From Dehalococcoidaceae bacterium (GTDB lineage: Bacteria; Chloroflexota; Dehalococcoidia; Dehalococcoidales; CSSed11-197): 38,306 nucleotides of DNA. Made by a program: the position numbers and the translations under genes. The notes under the pieces were generated by a model. That model saw nothing but the letters and a program-made list of their open reading frames with translations. It was not told where the DNA came from and searched no databases. Below, in pieces: positions 1 to 9,535 of this stretch; positions within the stretch are counted from its first letter, which is position 1, and each line of letters begins with the position of its first letter. Where the stretch lies: the NCBI GenBank assembly GCA_016928015.1, contig JAFGLQ010000119.1, positions 1-38,306 of the forward strand, given 5' to 3'.

Positions 1-473
1 ACTTTCCTTTCAACGAAATCAGCTATAACCGGTATATCGTCAATACTTAAAACACATTTCGTAGATTCTAGTGGCTCCTGGCTGGCAATGGCAACTATGT
101 CAATATCATCTTCAAGCAAAGGCATGCCCGTGCGGTGCACCTCAATCTTGGGAACATTCGAGTGCTTAAAACCTTCGGCAATTACGATGTCATGCCCTTG
201 TCCCAGTAATCCGGCAATAGCATGAATGTCAGTTTCAATGGTTGATCTGCGTATAACCACGATACTGTCATGCGTTTTGAGCGCTGTCGCGGTGCTTCCA
301 GCTTCGATATGTTTCCAGGAATCCTTATCTTTAGAATCGAAGGTTGGCTGACGATGGCTGTCCTTCATGGTAGCCACTCGATAGCCTCTGCCAACAAGCT
401 CACGAACCAACCTTGTAACCAAAGTTGTTTTGCCTGAATTTGAACGTCCAACAATCGCAATTATCGGCAGCAA
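1..473 (-). CDS. mobB: Molybdopterin-guanine dinucleotide biosynthesis protein B (partial)
   Basis: This is a P-loop GTPase-family protein that assists attachment of GMP to molybdopterin when the guanine dinucleotide cofactor of molybdo/tungsto-enzymes is made. I translated it from a TTG at 473 preceded by a GGAGGG Shine-Dalgarno. The N-terminus has a Walker A motif GRSNSGKTT at residues 9-17, and the MobB hallmark EGFKHSNVPKIEV lies near residue 115. The reading frame is open to the window edge, so about 157 residues are visible and the C-terminus is missing. It diverges from the nucleotidyltransferase gene at 593. Its presence implies at least one molybdopterin enzyme in this organism. The motif match makes the family assignment firm; whether it is fused to another domain beyond the edge cannot be seen. 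Confidence 0.9.
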   Translation of the reverse strand, partial: MLPIIAIVGRSNSGKTTLVTRLVRELVGRGYRVATMKDSHRQPTFDSKDKDSWKHIEAGSTATALKTHDSIVVIRRSTIETDIHAIAGLLGQGHDIVIAEGFKHSNVPKIEVHRTGMPLLEDDIDIVAIASQEPLESTKCVLSIDDIPVIADFVERK

Positions 474-522
474 GTTTGCCCTCCGTGTAAAATAATGTAT
501 TTGAACGGGGGAAAGCAAAGGT

Positions 523-552
523 TAGTCAAATCATCTTCAAATATTATATACT
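523..552 (+). promoter_or_regulatory. Weak candidate promoter for the sugar nucleotidyltransferase
   Basis: The 119-base gap between mobB and the nucleotidyltransferase holds a TATACT -10-like box at 547-552, with TAGTCA at 523-528 an 18-base spacer upstream. The -35 match is poor, so this is only a candidate. Nothing else recognisable was seen in the gap. Confidence 0.3.
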
Positions 553-592
553 TAATGAGCCACAATTTCCTGTAAGAATATTTAATGTAGCT

Positions 593-1624
593 ATGAAAGC
601 CCTTATATTGATTGGCGGATACGGAACCCGGCTTGAGCCGCTTACCGTTGCTACTCCAAAAAGTATGGTACCGGTCATGAACCAGCCTTTCCTGGAATGG
701 GTTATAAGAAGGTTAACAGCCTTCGGTATCAAACAAATCGTGCTGTCTCTCGGGCACCTTCCTGACTTGATTTTGAATTATTTCGGGCAGGGTGATGCAT
801 TCGGAGTTGATATTAAATACGTTATAGAGAACACTCCTCTAGGTACCGGCGGCGGCATAAAAAATGCAGGCAAGTACCTGGACGAAACATTCTTGGTTAT
901 TAACGGAGACGTATTTACAGATATTGATGTAGCGTTAATGAATGAATATCACCATAGAACACATGCACTGGCGACCATTGCGCTGATACCGGTAGATGAT
1001 CCTTCCCGGTATGGAGTAATTGAAACTGAAAACACCGGCAGAGTTAAACGCTTTTTGGAAAAACCTGCCAGAGAAGAAATAACTACCAACCGAATCAATG
1101 CCGGGTTTATTATAATGGAGCCCGAGATTCTCAATTTCATTCCCGAAAACAAAAAATACAGCTATGAAAAAGAATTATTTCCTTCATTGCTTGAAATGAA
1201 TAAAGCCATATTCGGATATAAAACCGGGGAGTACTGGATCGATATTGGTACTCCGGCCAGCTATTTCCAGTTGCACAAGGACCTGCTAAGCGGTCGCAGC
1301 CGGCAGTATAACCCGCCGGTTAAATATATGAACCATTCAGATTCGTCGGTCGAATACGGAGATGGCTTTTGCTCTAAAGACACAGTCGTGCTGGGCAAAG
1401 GATGTGTTACCGGGCCCAAAGTATGCGTGCAGGACAGCATACTTTGGGAAGAGGTGACCGTCGGAGCTAATACCACCATAACAAACTCCATAATTGCCGA
1501 TAAATGTCGAATCGGAGACAACTGTCTTATCGAAGGCGCTGTATTCGGGCAGAAAGTTTCCATCGGATCCAATGTCAATATTTCCGCGGGAAGCCTTATT
1601 TACCCTGATTCAATAATTTGCTAA
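593..1624 (+). CDS. NDP-sugar pyrophosphorylase (sugar-1-phosphate nucleotidyltransferase)
   Basis: The protein has 343 residues. The N-terminal Rossmann-like nucleotidyltransferase domain carries the nucleotide-binding signature GGYGTRLEPLT at residues 8-18 followed by TPKSMVPVMNQP. LGTGGGIK lies at 83-90 and the metal-binding GDVFTDID region around Asp106. Residues from about 250 onward form hexapeptide-like repeats (for example VTVGANTTITNSIIA) typical of a left-handed beta-helix. This layout matches the mannose-1-phosphate guanylyltransferase / glucose-1-phosphate nucleotidyltransferase family, which joins an NTP and a sugar-1-phosphate into an NDP-sugar for glycan synthesis. The exact sugar and nucleotide cannot be decided from sequence alone. 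The ATG at 593 is the family-consistent start although its Shine-Dalgarno is weak. The next gene starts 42 bases downstream with its own good ribosome site. Confidence 0.85.
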   Translation: MKALILIGGYGTRLEPLTVATPKSMVPVMNQPFLEWVIRRLTAFGIKQIVLSLGHLPDLILNYFGQGDAFGVDIKYVIENTPLGTGGGIKNAGKYLDETFLVINGDVFTDIDVALMNEYHHRTHALATIALIPVDDPSRYGVIETENTGRVKRFLEKPAREEITTNRINAGFIIMEPEILNFIPENKKYSYEKELFPSLLEMNKAIFGYKTGEYWIDIGTPASYFQLHKDLLSGRSRQYNPPVKYMNHSDSSVEYGDGFCSKDTVVLGKGCVTGPKVCVQDSILWEEVTVGANTTITNSIIADKCRIGDNCLIEGAVFGQKVSIGSNVNISAGSLIYPDSIIC

Positions 1625-1666
1625 CAGCTCACAGTTAACAGCCTATTAACAAAGGAGAAAATATAC

Positions 1667-3616
1667 ATGCCTGAAATCAAACCTGAGTGCTCTCAGGCCT
1701 CCGGCCCTCAAAAAATATTTTCCTGGCCTTACCACCGGTATATGTCTATGTACCGGCATTCGCTGGAAGATCCTGAATCATTCTGGGCCACCGAAGCCAG
1801 AAAGCTTAACTGGGCTCAGCAATGGGAGAAGGTGCTTGAATGGCAGCCGCCTTACGCAAGATGGTTTGTAGGCGGTAAAATCAATGCATCCTACCAGTGC
1901 CTGGACCGTCATGTAAAAACATGGCGGCGTTCGAAAGTAGCTATCTACTGGGAAGGTGAAAATGGCGAAACCAGGACTCTGAGTTACTCCACCCTCTTCC
2001 GTGAAGTTAACCAGTGTGCCGATGTTTTATTGAAGCTTGGTGTAAAAAAGGGTGATATAGTTGCTCTGTACCTTCCCATGATTACCGAATTACCGGTATT
2101 TATGCTGGCTTGCGCGCGTATCGGTGCGGTGCATACCGTCGTATTTTCCGGCTTGAGCGCCCAGTCACTCGGTGACCGTGTTAATGACTGCAAAGCCAAG
2201 GTAGTGGTTACCGCGGATGGAGGCTATCGCCGGGGTAAAATATTTAAACTTAAGCAAACCGCTGATATCACGGTTAACAGTTGCCCTTCGGTTGAAAAAA
2301 TACTGGTGGTCAAGCGCACCGGTGAAGACGTACCCATGGTTGAAGGCAGGGATTACTGGTACAGTGATTTGATCGATGAAGACGTGCATTACGTGGCACC
2401 TGAAGCCTTTGAGGCAACTCACCCCTTATATATTTTATATACCTCAGGAACAACCGGCAAGCCAAAAGGTGTTGTTCACAGTACTGGAGGCTACCTGGTG
2501 TTCAATCATTCAACTTTTAAATGGATTTTCGACATACGAGAAGACTCTGTGTTCTGGTGTACAGCCGACATCGGCTGGGTTACCGGTCACAGTTACGCTG
2601 TCTATGGTCCTCTTTCTCATGGCGCTGCTATAGTGCTGTATGAGGGGTCTCCGGATTATCCCACCATCGACCGGTGGTGGGATATAATCGAAAAATACAG
2701 TGTAAATATTTTCTATACCTCTCCTACAGCTATCCGGATGTTCATGAAGTACGGTGAAGAATATCCCGCCAGGCACAATCTTTCCTCCCTCGAGCTGCTG
2801 GCCAGCGTGGGTGAGCCGATCAGCGCCGAGGCCTGGTGCTGGTATTACAAGCACATCGGACAGGAAAAGTGCCCCATTGTCGATACGTGGTGGCAGACCG
2901 AAACGGGAGGTTTCATGATCGCTCCCTCACCCGGTATCGAACCAATGCCGCTCAAGCCTGGTTCAGCCACTTTACCCCTTCCCGGCATTGATGTGGCAAT
3001 TCTGGATGCTGAAGGAAACGAATTGGGTACCAATCAAAAAGGTTATCTGGTTATAAAGAAACCCTGGCCCGGAATGCTTATGGATATTTACGGAGATTCC
3101 GAACTTTATAAGAAAAATTACTGGTCACGTTTCAAAGGCGTCTACTATCCGGGTGACTACGCAATGCGGGACGAAGACGGTTATTTCTGGCTCTACGGAA
3201 GAGCTGATGAAGTGTTGAAAGTTGCCGGCCATCGCATCGGCACTGCCGAAATAGAATCTTCGGTTGCCGAGCTCGATGAAGTTACCGAGGCCGCCGTCGC
3301 CAGCCGTCCGGATGAAGTTAAGGGCGAAGCCATAGTTTTGTTTATCAGCCTCAAAACCGGTTACAAGCCATCGGATGATCTCAAGAAGGCTATTGTGGGG
3401 CATATACGAAAAAATATTGGACCGATTGCGGCACCGGATGAAATATATTTTGTGCAGAGTTTACCTAAAACGCGCAGTGGTAAAATCATGCGCCGCGTTT
3501 TAAAGGCAGTTGCGTCCAACCAGGGGCTCGGCGACTTATCCACCATCGAGGATCAGGAATCCGTTACGGAAGTAAAAAAGGCATATGAAGCGCTTAAGGG
3601 CTGTACCAGAGACTAA
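1667..3616 (+). CDS. acsA: Acetyl-CoA synthetase (AMP-forming)
   Basis: At 649 residues it has the usual length of bacterial acetyl-CoA synthetase, which activates acetate with ATP to acetyl-AMP and then acetyl-CoA in the cytoplasm. The adenylate-forming P-loop TSGTTGKPKG lies near residues 258-267. WWQTETGG is the family motif that positions acetate and ATP, and YYPGD then GRADEVLKVAGHR form the hinge region. The C-terminal PKTRSGKIMRR holds the catalytic lysine near residue 606, the site regulated by acetylation in this family. The ATG at 1667 follows a strong AAAGGAG box. The gene is well placed for acetate assimilation, a common carbon source in Dehalococcoidia. A propionyl-CoA synthetase is the main alternative but the motifs favour acetate. 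Confidence 0.93.
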   Translation: MPEIKPECSQASGPQKIFSWPYHRYMSMYRHSLEDPESFWATEARKLNWAQQWEKVLEWQPPYARWFVGGKINASYQCLDRHVKTWRRSKVAIYWEGENGETRTLSYSTLFREVNQCADVLLKLGVKKGDIVALYLPMITELPVFMLACARIGAVHTVVFSGLSAQSLGDRVNDCKAKVVVTADGGYRRGKIFKLKQTADITVNSCPSVEKILVVKRTGEDVPMVEGRDYWYSDLIDEDVHYVAPEAFEATHPLYILYTSGTTGKPKGVVHSTGGYLVFNHSTFKWIFDIREDSVFWCTADIGWVTGHSYAVYGPLSHGAAIVLYEGSPDYPTIDRWWDIIEKYSVNIFYTSPTAIRMFMKYGEEYPARHNLSSLELLASVGEPISAEAWCWYYKHIGQEKCPIVDTWWQTETGGFMIAPSPGIEPMPLKPGSATLPLPGIDVAILDAEGNELGTNQKGYLVIKKPWPGMLMDIYGDSELYKKNYWSRFKGVYYPGDYAMRDEDGYFWLYGRADEVLKVAGHRIGTAEIESSVAELDEVTEAAVASRPDEVKGEAIVLFISLKTGYKPSDDLKKAIVGHIRKNIGPIAAPDEIYFVQSLPKTRSGKIMRRVLKAVASNQGLGDLSTIEDQESVTEVKKAYEALKGCTRD

Positions 3617-3701
3617 TTGCCATGCCGGACTTTGCAAGTTGATGCTTTGTTGATACAAGAATATTATTGAATAAGAATAGAAAACGTAATTGGATTAATT
3701 C

Positions 3702-4772
3702 ATGCTGAAAAGACTCGACAATATTGTAGCCCGATACAGGGAACTTGAAGAGGAAATAGGTTCTCCTGCAGTTGTTTCCAACCCCAAACGGCTTCAGGAG
3801 ATTGCCCAGGAACGTGCGGGTTTGGAAAACCTGGTTGAAACTTACCATGCCTACAAAGCAGCTGATGCCGAATTGAGTTCTTTGAAAGAAATGCTGAAAG
3901 AGCCCCTCAGTGATGAACTGAAAGAAATGGCCCAGGAAGAAATAGCTGTCCTTGAGAAGAAGCTTGTAGGACTGGATCATGATATAAAACTGGCCTTACT
4001 GCCTAAAGACCCGAGCGATGAACGAAATATTATCATGGAGATTCGTGCAGGGACCGGTGGCGATGAAGCCGGTTTGTTTGCCGCTAATCTGTACAGAATG
4101 TACACCAGGTATGCCCAAATCAAAAACTGGGCGGTTGATATAGTTGACATTAACCAGACGACCATAGGCAGCATAAAAGAAGTCATTTTGGAAATAAGAG
4201 GCGAAGGCGCCTATTCCCGGTTGAAATATGAAAGCGGAGTACACCGCGTCCAGCGTGTGCCTACTACGGAATCTTCCGGCCGAATACACACTTCCACAGC
4301 TACTGTCGCTGTGCTGCCCGAGGCCGAGGAAGTTGAAGTTGAAATCAATCCTGAAGAAATTCGAACAGATATTTTCCATTCAGGTGGGGCAGGCGGCCAG
4401 AATGTAAACAAAGTCGCCACTGCTGTTCGTATTACACATTATCCCACCGGTATTGTGGTAACCTGCCAGGACGAGCGGTCACAGTTGAAAAACCGAAACA
4501 AGGCTATGGCTGTTTTACGTGCCAAGCTTCTTGATTTGGAACGACGCCGACAGGAATCGGAAATAACCTCGCAGAGGCGCTCTCAGGTAGGTACCGGAGA
4601 ACGTGTTGAAAAAATACGAACCTACAATTATCCCCAGGACCGAATTACCGATCACCGAATAGGGTTATCAATGCATAACCTTGAAAAAATCATGGAAGGC
4701 AACCTCGATGAACTGTTTGATTCTCTGGCTACCGAATTTCAAGCCAGACAGTTGGAGGAAGAGCTCATTTGA
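3702..4772 (+). CDS. prfA: Peptide chain release factor 1
   Basis: RF1 recognises UAA and UAG stop codons and triggers peptidyl-tRNA hydrolysis. The 356-residue product has the normal length. The codon-recognition tripeptide appears as P-T-T in RVPTTE near residues 186-188, the PxT form that distinguishes RF1 from RF2. The catalytic GGQ is at residues 231-233 within [13 protein letters not shown]. An N-terminal helical domain precedes these. The stop codon overlaps the start of prmC, whose product methylates the GGQ glutamine, so the pair is translationally coupled. UGA is read by RF2, not RF1, which matters for the in-frame TGA discussed at 19672. Confidence 0.96.
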   Translation: MLKRLDNIVARYRELEEEIGSPAVVSNPKRLQEIAQERAGLENLVETYHAYKAADAELSSLKEMLKEPLSDELKEMAQEEIAVLEKKLVGLDHDIKLALLPKDPSDERNIIMEIRAGTGGDEAGLFAANLYRMYTRYAQIKNWAVDIVDINQTTIGSIKEVILEIRGEGAYSRLKYESGVHRVQRVPTTESSGRIHTSTATVAVLPEAEEVEVEINPEEIRTDIFHSGGAGGQNVNKVATAVRITHYPTGIVVTCQDERSQLKNRNKAMAVLRAKLLDLERRRQESEITSQRRSQVGTGERVEKIRTYNYPQDRITDHRIGLSMHNLEKIMEGNLDELFDSLATEFQARQLEEELI

Positions 4773-5599
4773 AAATAGTTGATGCCTTGAAAGAGTCCGA
4801 GCATCAATTAACGTTTACCCGCACCGACGCACCCCTGCTCGAAAGCGAAGTTTTATTACGCCATATTTTAAATATCAGCCGGGCTCAACTTTACATGTCG
4901 CTTCACGATGCTATTACCCAGCAGGACTGGCAATCGTTGCAGTGTATGGTAGAAAGACGATTAGCGGGAGAGCCGGTCGCATACATCATTTCTAAAAAAG
5001 AATTTTATAACCTCGAACTGTTTGTCGATAAAAGGGTGCTGATCCCAAGGCCTGAAACGGAAATACTGGTGGAAGAGGCGCTTAATATTGCACAAGGCAT
5101 TGAATCTCCGGTTATTTGTGACTTGGGCACGGGCAGCGGCGCCATTGCTATCGCGATTGCACATAACAACCCTGCAGCAGAACTGTTAGCCATAGACTCA
5201 AATCCTGAATGCCTTGATGTTGCCGCCATCAACATTCATGCCCTGGGTCTTGATGGCCGTATTATACTGTTGCACGGCAACCTGCTGGAGCCTCTTGAAA
5301 AAACAACTGATATTATTTGCGCCAACTTGCCTTATGTAAAGCATAGTGATATTGACAATAACACATTTGAACCGGTGAATTCCCTCGACGGTGGTATAAA
5401 CGGCCTGGACGTGATACAAATACTCATAAAGGATTACTACCGGTATTTAAATCCCGGCGGAAGATTGCTTATTGAAATCGGAGACGGACAGGAAGCAGCG
5501 GTCAAAACTTTTCTCGGCAGATATACTCCGTCAGTCGCAGTACTATCCCGGAGGGATTTGTCCGGCATAGTACGCATGATAATAGCCAGCCGTACTTAG
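4769..5599 (+). CDS. prmC: Release factor glutamine N5-methyltransferase
   Basis: PrmC (HemK) uses S-adenosylmethionine to methylate the glutamine of the GGQ motif in release factors. The 276-residue protein has an N-terminal helical bundle that binds the release factor. A class I methyltransferase fold follows, with the SAM-binding motif [12 protein letters not shown] around residue 115. The catalytic tetrapeptide, normally NPPY, reads NLPY at residues 186-189; the asparagine and Pro-Tyr pair that hold the glutamine are kept. It starts with TTG at 4769, overlapping the prfA stop by four bases, so co-translation with its substrate is expected. It ends 13 bases before the convergent EF-G-like gene. 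Confidence 0.93.
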   Translation: MKIVDALKESEHQLTFTRTDAPLLESEVLLRHILNISRAQLYMSLHDAITQQDWQSLQCMVERRLAGEPVAYIISKKEFYNLELFVDKRVLIPRPETEILVEEALNIAQGIESPVICDLGTGSGAIAIAIAHNNPAAELLAIDSNPECLDVAAINIHALGLDGRIILLHGNLLEPLEKTTDIICANLPYVKHSDIDNNTFEPVNSLDGGINGLDVIQILIKDYYRYLNPGGRLLIEIGDGQEAAVKTFLGRYTPSVAVLSRRDLSGIVRMIIASRT

Positions 5600-5612
5600 C
5601 TTACAACCGGTA

Positions 5613-7685
5613 TTAATGCTGCTTGCTTTCTTCCTTGTCTGACTGGGCCTCTTCAGAAATCTTTTGAGCAATATGTGCCGGCACTTCTTCATAGTGGCTG
5701 AATTCCAGGCTGAATTTTCCCCGTCCCTGAGTTATTGACTTCAAATCAATCGCATACCTCTGGACTTCGGCCAGGGGCACCAGCGCTTCAACGATATTAA
5801 CGTCGCCTTCGGGTGTTATTCCATTCACTCTGGCCCGTTTTGTATTTAAATCTCCCACCACATCTCCAGTATGATCGCCGGGAATAACAGCTTTTAACGT
5901 CATAATGGGTTCCAGAAGAACCGGGCTGGCAGCGGCCATACCTTTCTTGAAAGCCTGGGAACCGGCGATTTTGAAACAGATTTCAGATGAGTCCACCGGG
6001 TGAAAGCTGCCGTCATATGCAGTAGCCCTCACGTCTACTACCGGACATCCGGCAATAACGCCTTCTTTGAGCGCCTCAAGGACGCCTTTTTCTACCGCCG
6101 GCAGGTAATTTTTAGGTATTGAGCCGCCGACTACGCGTGTGGCAAATTCATTGCCCGTACTACGGGGCAAAGGTTCTACTTCAAGCATTACATGCCCATA
6201 TTGACCGTGGCCGCCGGATTGTTTCTTATGTTTATGTTCAGCAGTTACCTTTTGTGTTACCGTTTCCTTATAAGGTACTTTTGGAGTTTTCAACTCAACG
6301 CCAACACCGAACTTGCGGTGCATTCTTTCGGCGGCTACATCCAGCTGTGTGTCGCCTGTACCGGAAAGAATAGTCTCTCCGGTATCAGGGTCGCGATGAA
6401 TGCGCATGGTCGGATCTTCCTCAACAATTCGGGCAATAGATGCTCCAAGTTTATCTACATCTTCTTTACTTTTGGGATAAACAGCCGCAGAATAAGACGG
6501 GTCGGGAAAAACGACCGGCTCAATTTTGACCTGACCGGCCTGTTCGCCCAGCGTATCTCCGGTGGCAGTAACAGCGAGTTTGGCTGTAGCCCCGATATCT
6601 CCAGCCGCAACCCGGGTTACGGTCTCCTGGCTTTTACCTCTCGGAACAAACAACTGGCCGATTCTTTCGAAAGCGCCCTGTTGTACGTTGTAAACCTGTG
6701 AATTACTTTCCATTGTCCCGGAATAGACCCTGAACATCGAAAGTTTGCCGACGTATGGATCAGCACTTGTTTTGAATACCAGTGCCGCCAGCGGACTTTC
6801 CTGTCCTGATTTTATATTCTTGACCATTGAATCTTCGGTGAGTTTTACTTCTTTTTCAAGGGGAGATGGCAGTAATGTCTTGATGGCCTGCATCAATGTT
6901 TTTACGCCGATGTTTGCCAGGCCGGAACCGCATAATACTGGATTTATATTTCCTGTTTTTACGGCATTGACCAGAGCAGAAATAATTTCGGCGTCTGATA
7001 TCTCTTCTCCTGCCAGGAATTTTTCTATCAGCGCATCGTCGGTTTCGGCTACAGCTTCTATCATGCGCTCACGATATTCGGCTGCTTTTGCTTTGAGCTC
7101 TTCAGGGATTGGCCCTTCGGTATCGTCGGGGCCTGTGTAGCCTTTTAAGCTGACAAGGTCGATTATCCCCTTGAAATCGGACTGGGAGCCTATGGGAATC
7201 TGTATGGGGAGGCACTTGATACCAAACTTGTCTTGAATTTCATCAACTACCTTAAAAAAGTCGGCATTTTCCCGTTCCATCTTGCTAACAAAAAACATAC
7301 GGCTGAGTTTCTGTTCTCCGGCAAGCTCCCAGGCAATTTCGGTTCCGGTTTTTACGCCTGAATTGGCGCCGATTACTATCAGAGCGCCTTCGCATACCCT
7401 TATCGCCGATTTAACCTCGCCTATGAAATCCGGGTAGCCCGGGCAATCAATCAGATTAATTTTGATATCGTTCCATTCACAAGGCAGAAGGGTGAGATTA
7501 ATGCTTAATTTTCTCTTGATTTCATCGGGGTCGAAATCCGACGTGGCGGTTCCGTTGTCAACTTTTCCCAGGCGGTTTACCGCACCGCTGTTGAATAAAA
7601 TGGCTTCGGAAAGCGTCGTCTTGCCTTCGGAGCCGTGTCCAATAAATACAACATTTCTGATGTTTTCAGCCTGGTACTGGTTCAT
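5613..7685 (-). CDS. Elongation factor G-like translational GTPase (EF-G2 type)
   Basis: The 690-residue product spans the full EF-G domain order: G domain, domain II, then the III-V region with KVPYKETV and GGHGQYGHV blocks. It is a paralogue rather than canonical EF-G. G1 reads GHGSEGKT (16-23). G3 reads DCPGYPD (80-86), with tyrosine in place of the catalytic histidine of DTPGH. G4 reads SKME (134-137) instead of NKMD. I checked the G4 codons in the DNA as AGC AAG ATG GAA. The EF-G-like family with unclear function in ribosome recycling or stress translation is the best fit. The C-terminal tail is short, acidic and lysine-rich. It is preceded by an 81-base gap after the SpoIIM-like gene and may have its own promoter. 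Guanine specificity is uncertain given the altered G4. Confidence 0.87.
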   Translation of the reverse strand: MNQYQAENIRNVVFIGHGSEGKTTLSEAILFNSGAVNRLGKVDNGTATSDFDPDEIKRKLSINLTLLPCEWNDIKINLIDCPGYPDFIGEVKSAIRVCEGALIVIGANSGVKTGTEIAWELAGEQKLSRMFFVSKMERENADFFKVVDEIQDKFGIKCLPIQIPIGSQSDFKGIIDLVSLKGYTGPDDTEGPIPEELKAKAAEYRERMIEAVAETDDALIEKFLAGEEISDAEIISALVNAVKTGNINPVLCGSGLANIGVKTLMQAIKTLLPSPLEKEVKLTEDSMVKNIKSGQESPLAALVFKTSADPYVGKLSMFRVYSGTMESNSQVYNVQQGAFERIGQLFVPRGKSQETVTRVAAGDIGATAKLAVTATGDTLGEQAGQVKIEPVVFPDPSYSAAVYPKSKEDVDKLGASIARIVEEDPTMRIHRDPDTGETILSGTGDTQLDVAAERMHRKFGVGVELKTPKVPYKETVTQKVTAEHKHKKQSGGHGQYGHVMLEVEPLPRSTGNEFATRVVGGSIPKNYLPAVEKGVLEALKEGVIAGCPVVDVRATAYDGSFHPVDSSEICFKIAGSQAFKKGMAAASPVLLEPIMTLKAVIPGDHTGDVVGDLNTKRARVNGITPEGDVNIVEALVPLAEVQRYAIDLKSITQGRGKFSLEFSHYEEVPAHIAQKISEEAQSDKEESKQH

Positions 7686-7766
7686 TTTGTCCGCCTTTCT
7701 ATTAAGGATTTATTTATCTGCTGCCCCTATTATAGATAATTTGAAAGTATCGGGACAAACTTCAAA

Positions 7767-8318
7767 CTAAAACAGACTTAATAACCCCGGTGTCACAAAC
7801 GTTTCTATGAATGCTGCCGGTATCAATAGAGCTATCGAAAGGGCAAGATATTTTAAGCTTGAAATTAGGGTTGGCAGTAACATTGCCCTGAGCTCCCGCT
7901 TGAAAATACTTAATGCCAGCGTTGTACCCAGGTAAATAGCGGCCGAAAGACCGATAATAAGGGCGGGGATTTCAAAAATCCCATGCGGTAAAAGCCCCGT
8001 GAGCAAAAAACCCAGTGATTCCTGCTCAATTACCATTGCGCTGACAACTCCAATCACAAATCCATTCAGCCCCAGGGCTAGCAAAGGTACAATGCCAAAC
8101 AGCGGAGACATGATAAAACTGAAAACGATAGCGATTATATTGTTAAATAAAATAATAAAAAATACGGCCGCAGGGCTCAACGATTCGAAATCCTCAAGAA
8201 ATTCACCAAGGGGAGCGATATCTTCAATAGACACATTTAGCGGAATAATGAATCCGGCAGCAACGGCAAATAACAAAATCAGGCTCGAAGCAGCCAGCCA
8301 TTTACGGTAACTTATCAT
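7767..8318 (-). CDS. SpoIIM / DUF95-type integral membrane protein
   Basis: This 183-residue protein is almost entirely hydrophobic with about five membrane segments. It contains NNIIAIVFSFIMSPLFG and a LPHGIFEIPALIIGLSAA stretch, the conserved H-G-x-x-E core of the SpoIIM (stage II sporulation protein M) family. Outside spore-formers these proteins occur widely with unclear roles in envelope remodelling; no sporulation genes are visible here. Its ATG overlaps the TGA of the nitroreductase gene by four bases, so it is the last gene of the Xer-pcm operon on this strand. The name describes family membership, not a demonstrated function. Confidence 0.8.
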   Translation of the reverse strand: MISYRKWLAASSLILLFAVAAGFIIPLNVSIEDIAPLGEFLEDFESLSPAAVFFIILFNNIIAIVFSFIMSPLFGIVPLLALGLNGFVIGVVSAMVIEQESLGFLLTGLLPHGIFEIPALIIGLSAAIYLGTTLALSIFKRELRAMLLPTLISSLKYLALSIALLIPAAFIETFVTPGLLSLF

Positions 8319-8869
8319 AGCGGGTAAGGTTCCCCGAAACGGTTTAAAAAGACCGTTGCTTCAAGCGGTTTTCTGGGAGTCGACCGGGGTTGTTCTGCCG
8401 GATAACCCAGCAGCAACAGCGCCACTGCCGCGTAATCTTGAGGCAGGCATATTTCGCGTGCTACCAAATTTGAATCGAAATAACCTATAATTACGGTACC
8501 AAGACCCAATTGGTGCGCGGCGAGCATCAGATTCTGGGCATACACGCCGGTATCGAACATAAACCATTCAGCCTTATCTGTAACGGGTGAAGAACCGGAA
8601 TACCCGGACAGGCCTTTTTCGGCACATATTACGAGTATAACCGGCGCTTCAAGCGCACCGTCATAGGATCGATTGCCTTTGAGAGCTTCAGCTATGCGTT
8701 TCTTTATTTCAGTATCCTCAACAATGACCACCCGGGCACACTGGCTGTTTTTCCATGAAGGTGCCCATCGGGCAGCTTCAAGTACTTGATACAGTTTCTC
8801 CGGCTCCACCTTAAATTGGCTATAGCGCCGAATAGCACGTCGCGAAGCTATTATCTGCAGTATATCCAT
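8315..8869 (-). CDS. Nitroreductase-family flavoprotein
   Basis: The 184-residue product is an FMN-dependent oxidoreductase of the nitroreductase superfamily, likely cytoplasmic and dimeric. The N-terminal SRRAIRRYSQFKVEPEKL block and the following WAPSWKNSQ segment are the FMN-phosphate-binding and substrate-proximal signature. The GLGTVIIGYF and LLLLGYPAEQPRSTPRKPL blocks are the conserved C-terminal core. Substrate cannot be predicted; family members reduce nitro compounds, quinones, flavins or dehalogenate iodotyrosine. It sits six bases after pcm and overlaps the SpoIIM-like gene, so it is translated as part of that operon. Confidence 0.87.
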   Translation of the reverse strand: MDILQIIASRRAIRRYSQFKVEPEKLYQVLEAARWAPSWKNSQCARVVIVEDTEIKKRIAEALKGNRSYDGALEAPVILVICAEKGLSGYSGSSPVTDKAEWFMFDTGVYAQNLMLAAHQLGLGTVIIGYFDSNLVAREICLPQDYAAVALLLLGYPAEQPRSTPRKPLEATVFLNRFGEPYPL

Positions 8870-8875
8870 ACGGGT

Positions 8876-9535
8876 TTACGATTCCTCCCAAGCCTGGCGC
8901 CCGATCAATGAAACAAAACGGCATCCACCAAGGCTGTGCACCTCAATATCATCATGAGTCTTTGTCACTTTAAGCAATTCCTGCTGATGACGGCTGCCTG
9001 CTGGAATAACCATGCGTCCCCCTGTAACTAACTGGTCGAGCAAGGATTTGGGTATTTCGGGCGCTGCAGCCGCAACGAGTATGGCATCATACGGAGCATT
9101 TTTCTTCCAGCCGAGTTCTTCTTCTGCAATCCTGACATCAATGTTGTGATACCCGAGTGTTTTTAAAACCGATTTCGCCCTTGCCGCCATGTCGGGAAGC
9201 CTCTCTACTGTAATAACCTTGGCGGCAAGCTCGGCAAGTATTGCTGCCTGATAACCACTGCCCGTACCGATCTCCAGAACCTTTTCTTCGCCCTTGAGTT
9301 CAAGAGCAGTACTCATTAATGCAACTATATAAGGCTGTGAAATAGTCTGGCCTGAGCCTATTGGCAGCGGGGTATCTTCATAAGCCAGCGCTAATTTTTC
9401 AGGTGGCACAAAGTAGTGCCGCGGCACCTTTGATAAGGCATCCAGAACCCTGTTATCAAATATCCGGTTTCGCAGTTGAGAAACCATCTTTTTTCGTTCA
9501 ATATCATAACAGGACACTGGCTCCATATTGTTCAT
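8876..9535 (-). CDS. pcm: Protein-L-isoaspartate O-methyltransferase
   Basis: Pcm methylates L-isoaspartyl residues in aged proteins using S-adenosylmethionine and so starts their repair. The 219-residue length is normal. The family block GSGQTISQPYIVALM lies near residues 58-72, and the SAM motif VLEIGTGSGYQAAILAEL near 83-100. DAILVAAAAPEIPKSLLDQL follows. The ATG at 9535 overlaps the TGA of the upstream small membrane-protein gene by four bases, which argues that the two are translationally coupled. It is the third gene of the operon that begins with the Xer recombinase. Confidence 0.93.
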   Translation of the reverse strand: MNNMEPVSCYDIERKKMVSQLRNRIFDNRVLDALSKVPRHYFVPPEKLALAYEDTPLPIGSGQTISQPYIVALMSTALELKGEEKVLEIGTGSGYQAAILAELAAKVITVERLPDMAARAKSVLKTLGYHNIDVRIAEEELGWKKNAPYDAILVAAAAPEIPKSLLDQLVTGGRMVIPAGSRHQQELLKVTKTHDDIEVHSLGGCRFVSLIGRQAWEES

